A stretch of DNA of 5,919 nucleotides from JACOYH01 sp964469735 (GTDB lineage Bacteria; Patescibacteriota; Minisyncoccia; Minisyncoccales; MHMH01). This document shows, piece after piece, positions 4,779-5,919 of the stretch. Numbering within the stretch: the stretch's first letter is position 1; each line of letters begins with the position of its first letter. The stretch spans positions 1 to 5,919 of the forward strand of contig CAYXYS010000036.1 in the NCBI GenBank assembly GCA_964469735.1. Reading direction: 5' to 3'. The position numbers and the translations under genes were made by a program. The notes beneath the pieces are model-generated. The model was not told the origin of the DNA. It did not search any database and worked only from the letters and a program-made list of their open reading frames with translations.

Positions 4779-5794
4779 ATATTCTGGGAATAGATACCTC
4801 ATGCGACGATACCGCAATAGCCCTTTTAAGTGCGGAAGGCTCTAAATTTAAAATACTTTCCAATATAGTTTCTTCCCAAGTGGAACTCCATAAAAAATAC
4901 GGGGGCGTTTATCCTTTTTTGGCTAAAAGGGAGCACCAAAAGAATTTGCCGGTTGTCTTTAAGAATGCGCTTGGAAAGCGAAACTTAAAAGAGATTGATG
5001 CGGTTGCCGTTACATCGGGTCCGGGACTAGAGCCGTGCCTTTGGCAGGGCATTAATTTTGCAGTTGATTTGGCTAAAAAGCTGAAAAAGCCCCTTATTCC
5101 GGTCAATCACATTGAGGCCCATATTTTAGCTAATTTTATAGAGCACGATTTGAAGCCGGTGAAGATGCCGGCTGTTTGCTTAGTGGTTTCTGGAGGGCAT
5201 ACCAGTCTTTTTTTAATGAAAAAAATTGGCCGATACCAACTGATAGGAGAAACTCAGGATGATGCGGCTGGAGAATGTTTTGACAAGGTGGCCAGGATAT
5301 TGGGCATGGGCTATCCGGGAGGTCCCCTTATTGCAAAAGCGGCAAGCGAATTTAAAAATAAGGAGCCGTCAGTGGAATTGCCCCGGCCGATGATTCATCA
5401 GAAGAATTATCATTTCAGTTTTTCTGGATTAAAGACTGCTGTGCTGTATAATTATAAGAGTCAGCCACCTAAGGTAAAAAAAAGCAAAGAATATATAAGA
5501 GAGATGGCTTTTGAGATCCAGGAAGCGATTATAGACGTTTTGCTGCACAAAACCCTTAAAGCAGTTAGGAATTTTAAAGCAAAGACGGTGATGATCGGCG
5601 GAGGGGTGGCAGCCAACGAAGAATTAAGAAAGCAATTCAAAGAGAAAATTAACTCGGAAGGGATAAGTTTCTTAGTTCCTTCCGGAAAGTTCTGTACTGA
5701 TAACGGAGTCATGATAGCTTTGACCGCTTATCTTTCCCCTAAAAGAGAAACAGATTTTAAAAAAGTAAAAGCTGAGGGTAATTTAAACATTTGA
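4775..5794 (+). CDS. tsaD: tRNA N6-adenosine threonylcarbamoyltransferase TsaD (Kae1/Gcp)
   Basis: TsaD transfers the threonylcarbamoyl group from TsaC's product to A37 of tRNA, with TsaB and TsaE as usual bacterial partners; neither partner is in this window. The 339-residue length matches E. coli TsaD (about 337). The ASKHA-fold motifs are present: GIDTSCDDT (5-13), the metal-binding HIEAH (H112, H116), VSGGHTSL (138-145), DDAAGECFDK (162-171), YPGGP (180-184), GGGVAAN (275-281) and the C-terminal metal ligand D309 in CTDNGVMIA. Nothing essential looks missing. The start overlaps the tsaC stop as ATGA, so the two t6A enzymes are translationally coupled. The next reading frame starts one base after its stop. 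This is a very secure call. Confidence 0.96.
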   Translation: MNILGIDTSCDDTAIALLSAEGSKFKILSNIVSSQVELHKKYGGVYPFLAKREHQKNLPVVFKNALGKRNLKEIDAVAVTSGPGLEPCLWQGINFAVDLAKKLKKPLIPVNHIEAHILANFIEHDLKPVKMPAVCLVVSGGHTSLFLMKKIGRYQLIGETQDDAAGECFDKVARILGMGYPGGPLIAKAASEFKNKEPSVELPRPMIHQKNYHFSFSGLKTAVLYNYKSQPPKVKKSKEYIREMAFEIQEAIIDVLLHKTLKAVRNFKAKTVMIGGGVAANEELRKQFKEKINSEGISFLVPSGKFCTDNGVMIALTAYLSPKRETDFKKVKAEGNLNI

Positions 5795-5795
5795 A

Positions 5796-5919
5796 ATGTC
5801 GTTTCACTTTACTCCCAATCATATTTTAAACCGCCTTCTCAAGAAAGAAGCCAGCCAGTTTTTTGCTTCCATGGCCATTAGAAGATTGGCTTTGGGAATG
5901 ATTTTGATCTTCGAGCCCA
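5796..5919 (+). CDS. N-terminus of a probable membrane transporter (MFS-like), cut by the window edge
   Basis: The frame opens with ATG one base after the tsaD stop and stays open for 41 codons to the window end. It begins MSFHFTPNHILNRLLKKEAS, a basic amphipathic lead, and then runs into a hydrophobic stretch (LALGMILIFEP). This order, short charged N-terminus then first membrane helix ending in IFEP/IFVP, resembles MFS-type permeases common in Parcubacteria; that family call is from recollection and based on few residues. Positive residues before the helix fit a cytoplasmic N-terminus. A GAGG at 5774-5777 is too distant to be a clear Shine-Dalgarno site, so coupling to tsaD is likely. Confidence 0.6.
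   Translation, partial: MSFHFTPNHILNRLLKKEASQFFASMAIRRLALGMILIFEP

Noticed and set aside
83..5794. Alternative code with TGA read as glycine, known in some CPR lineages
   Set aside because: TGA closes several genes exactly at ATGA junctions (83-85, 1907-1909, 2995-2997, 4776-4778) and also ends tsaD, and the conserved proteins end where expected. TGA is a stop here.
1..5919. CRISPR array, insertion sequence, prophage or defence system
   Set aside because: No regularly spaced repeats, transposase, integrase, terminal inverted repeats or defence-type domains can be seen on either strand.

Overview
The window reads as a chromosomal segment from a Candidate Phyla Radiation (Patescibacteria, Parcubacteria-like) bacterium, assembled from a metagenome. 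This is inferred from moderate-to-low GC, very compact same-strand genes that mostly overlap by ATGA, weak or absent Shine-Dalgarno sites, and protein types typical of that group: a divergent YvcK/CofD-like protein, a GlmU-like nucleotidyltransferase, and a PP-loop tRNA thiolase with an NFACT-R-like tail. TGA and TAA both end genes here, so the code is the standard bacterial one. A run of exactly 100 N (2769-2868) is a scaffolding gap.

Layout, all on the + strand. Bases 2-85 hold the last residues of a 2-oxoacid:ferredoxin oxidoreductase alpha subunit, joined by ATGA to the complete beta subunit (82-951). A YvcK/CofD-like protein (929-1909) overlaps it, then a sugar-phosphate nucleotidyltransferase with a hexapeptide-repeat C-terminus containing the gap (1906-2997), then a PP-loop tRNA thiolase-like protein (2994-3914). 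These five genes look like one translationally coupled operon. A separate small transcription unit follows. It has a fully consensus sigma70-type promoter (3901-3928), a strong Shine-Dalgarno site (3948-3952), a 62-codon zinc-ribbon reading frame (3959-4144) and a strong intrinsic terminator (4151-4190). The small frame carries an in-frame TAA at codon 18. Next come tsaC (4206-4778) and tsaD (4775-5794), overlapping by ATGA, and the start of a probable membrane transporter (from 5796) cut off by the window edge.

By function, the segment combines ferredoxin-linked oxoacid oxidation, a UDP-GlcNAc-type precursor and control pair (nucleotidyltransferase and YvcK-like), and tRNA modification (thiolation-type PP-loop enzyme, TsaC and TsaD for t6A37). 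No CRISPR array, insertion sequence, tRNA or rRNA is visible. The oddest locus is the small zinc-ribbon gene: its signals and C-ending codons suggest strong expression, yet its frame is interrupted by a stop codon.
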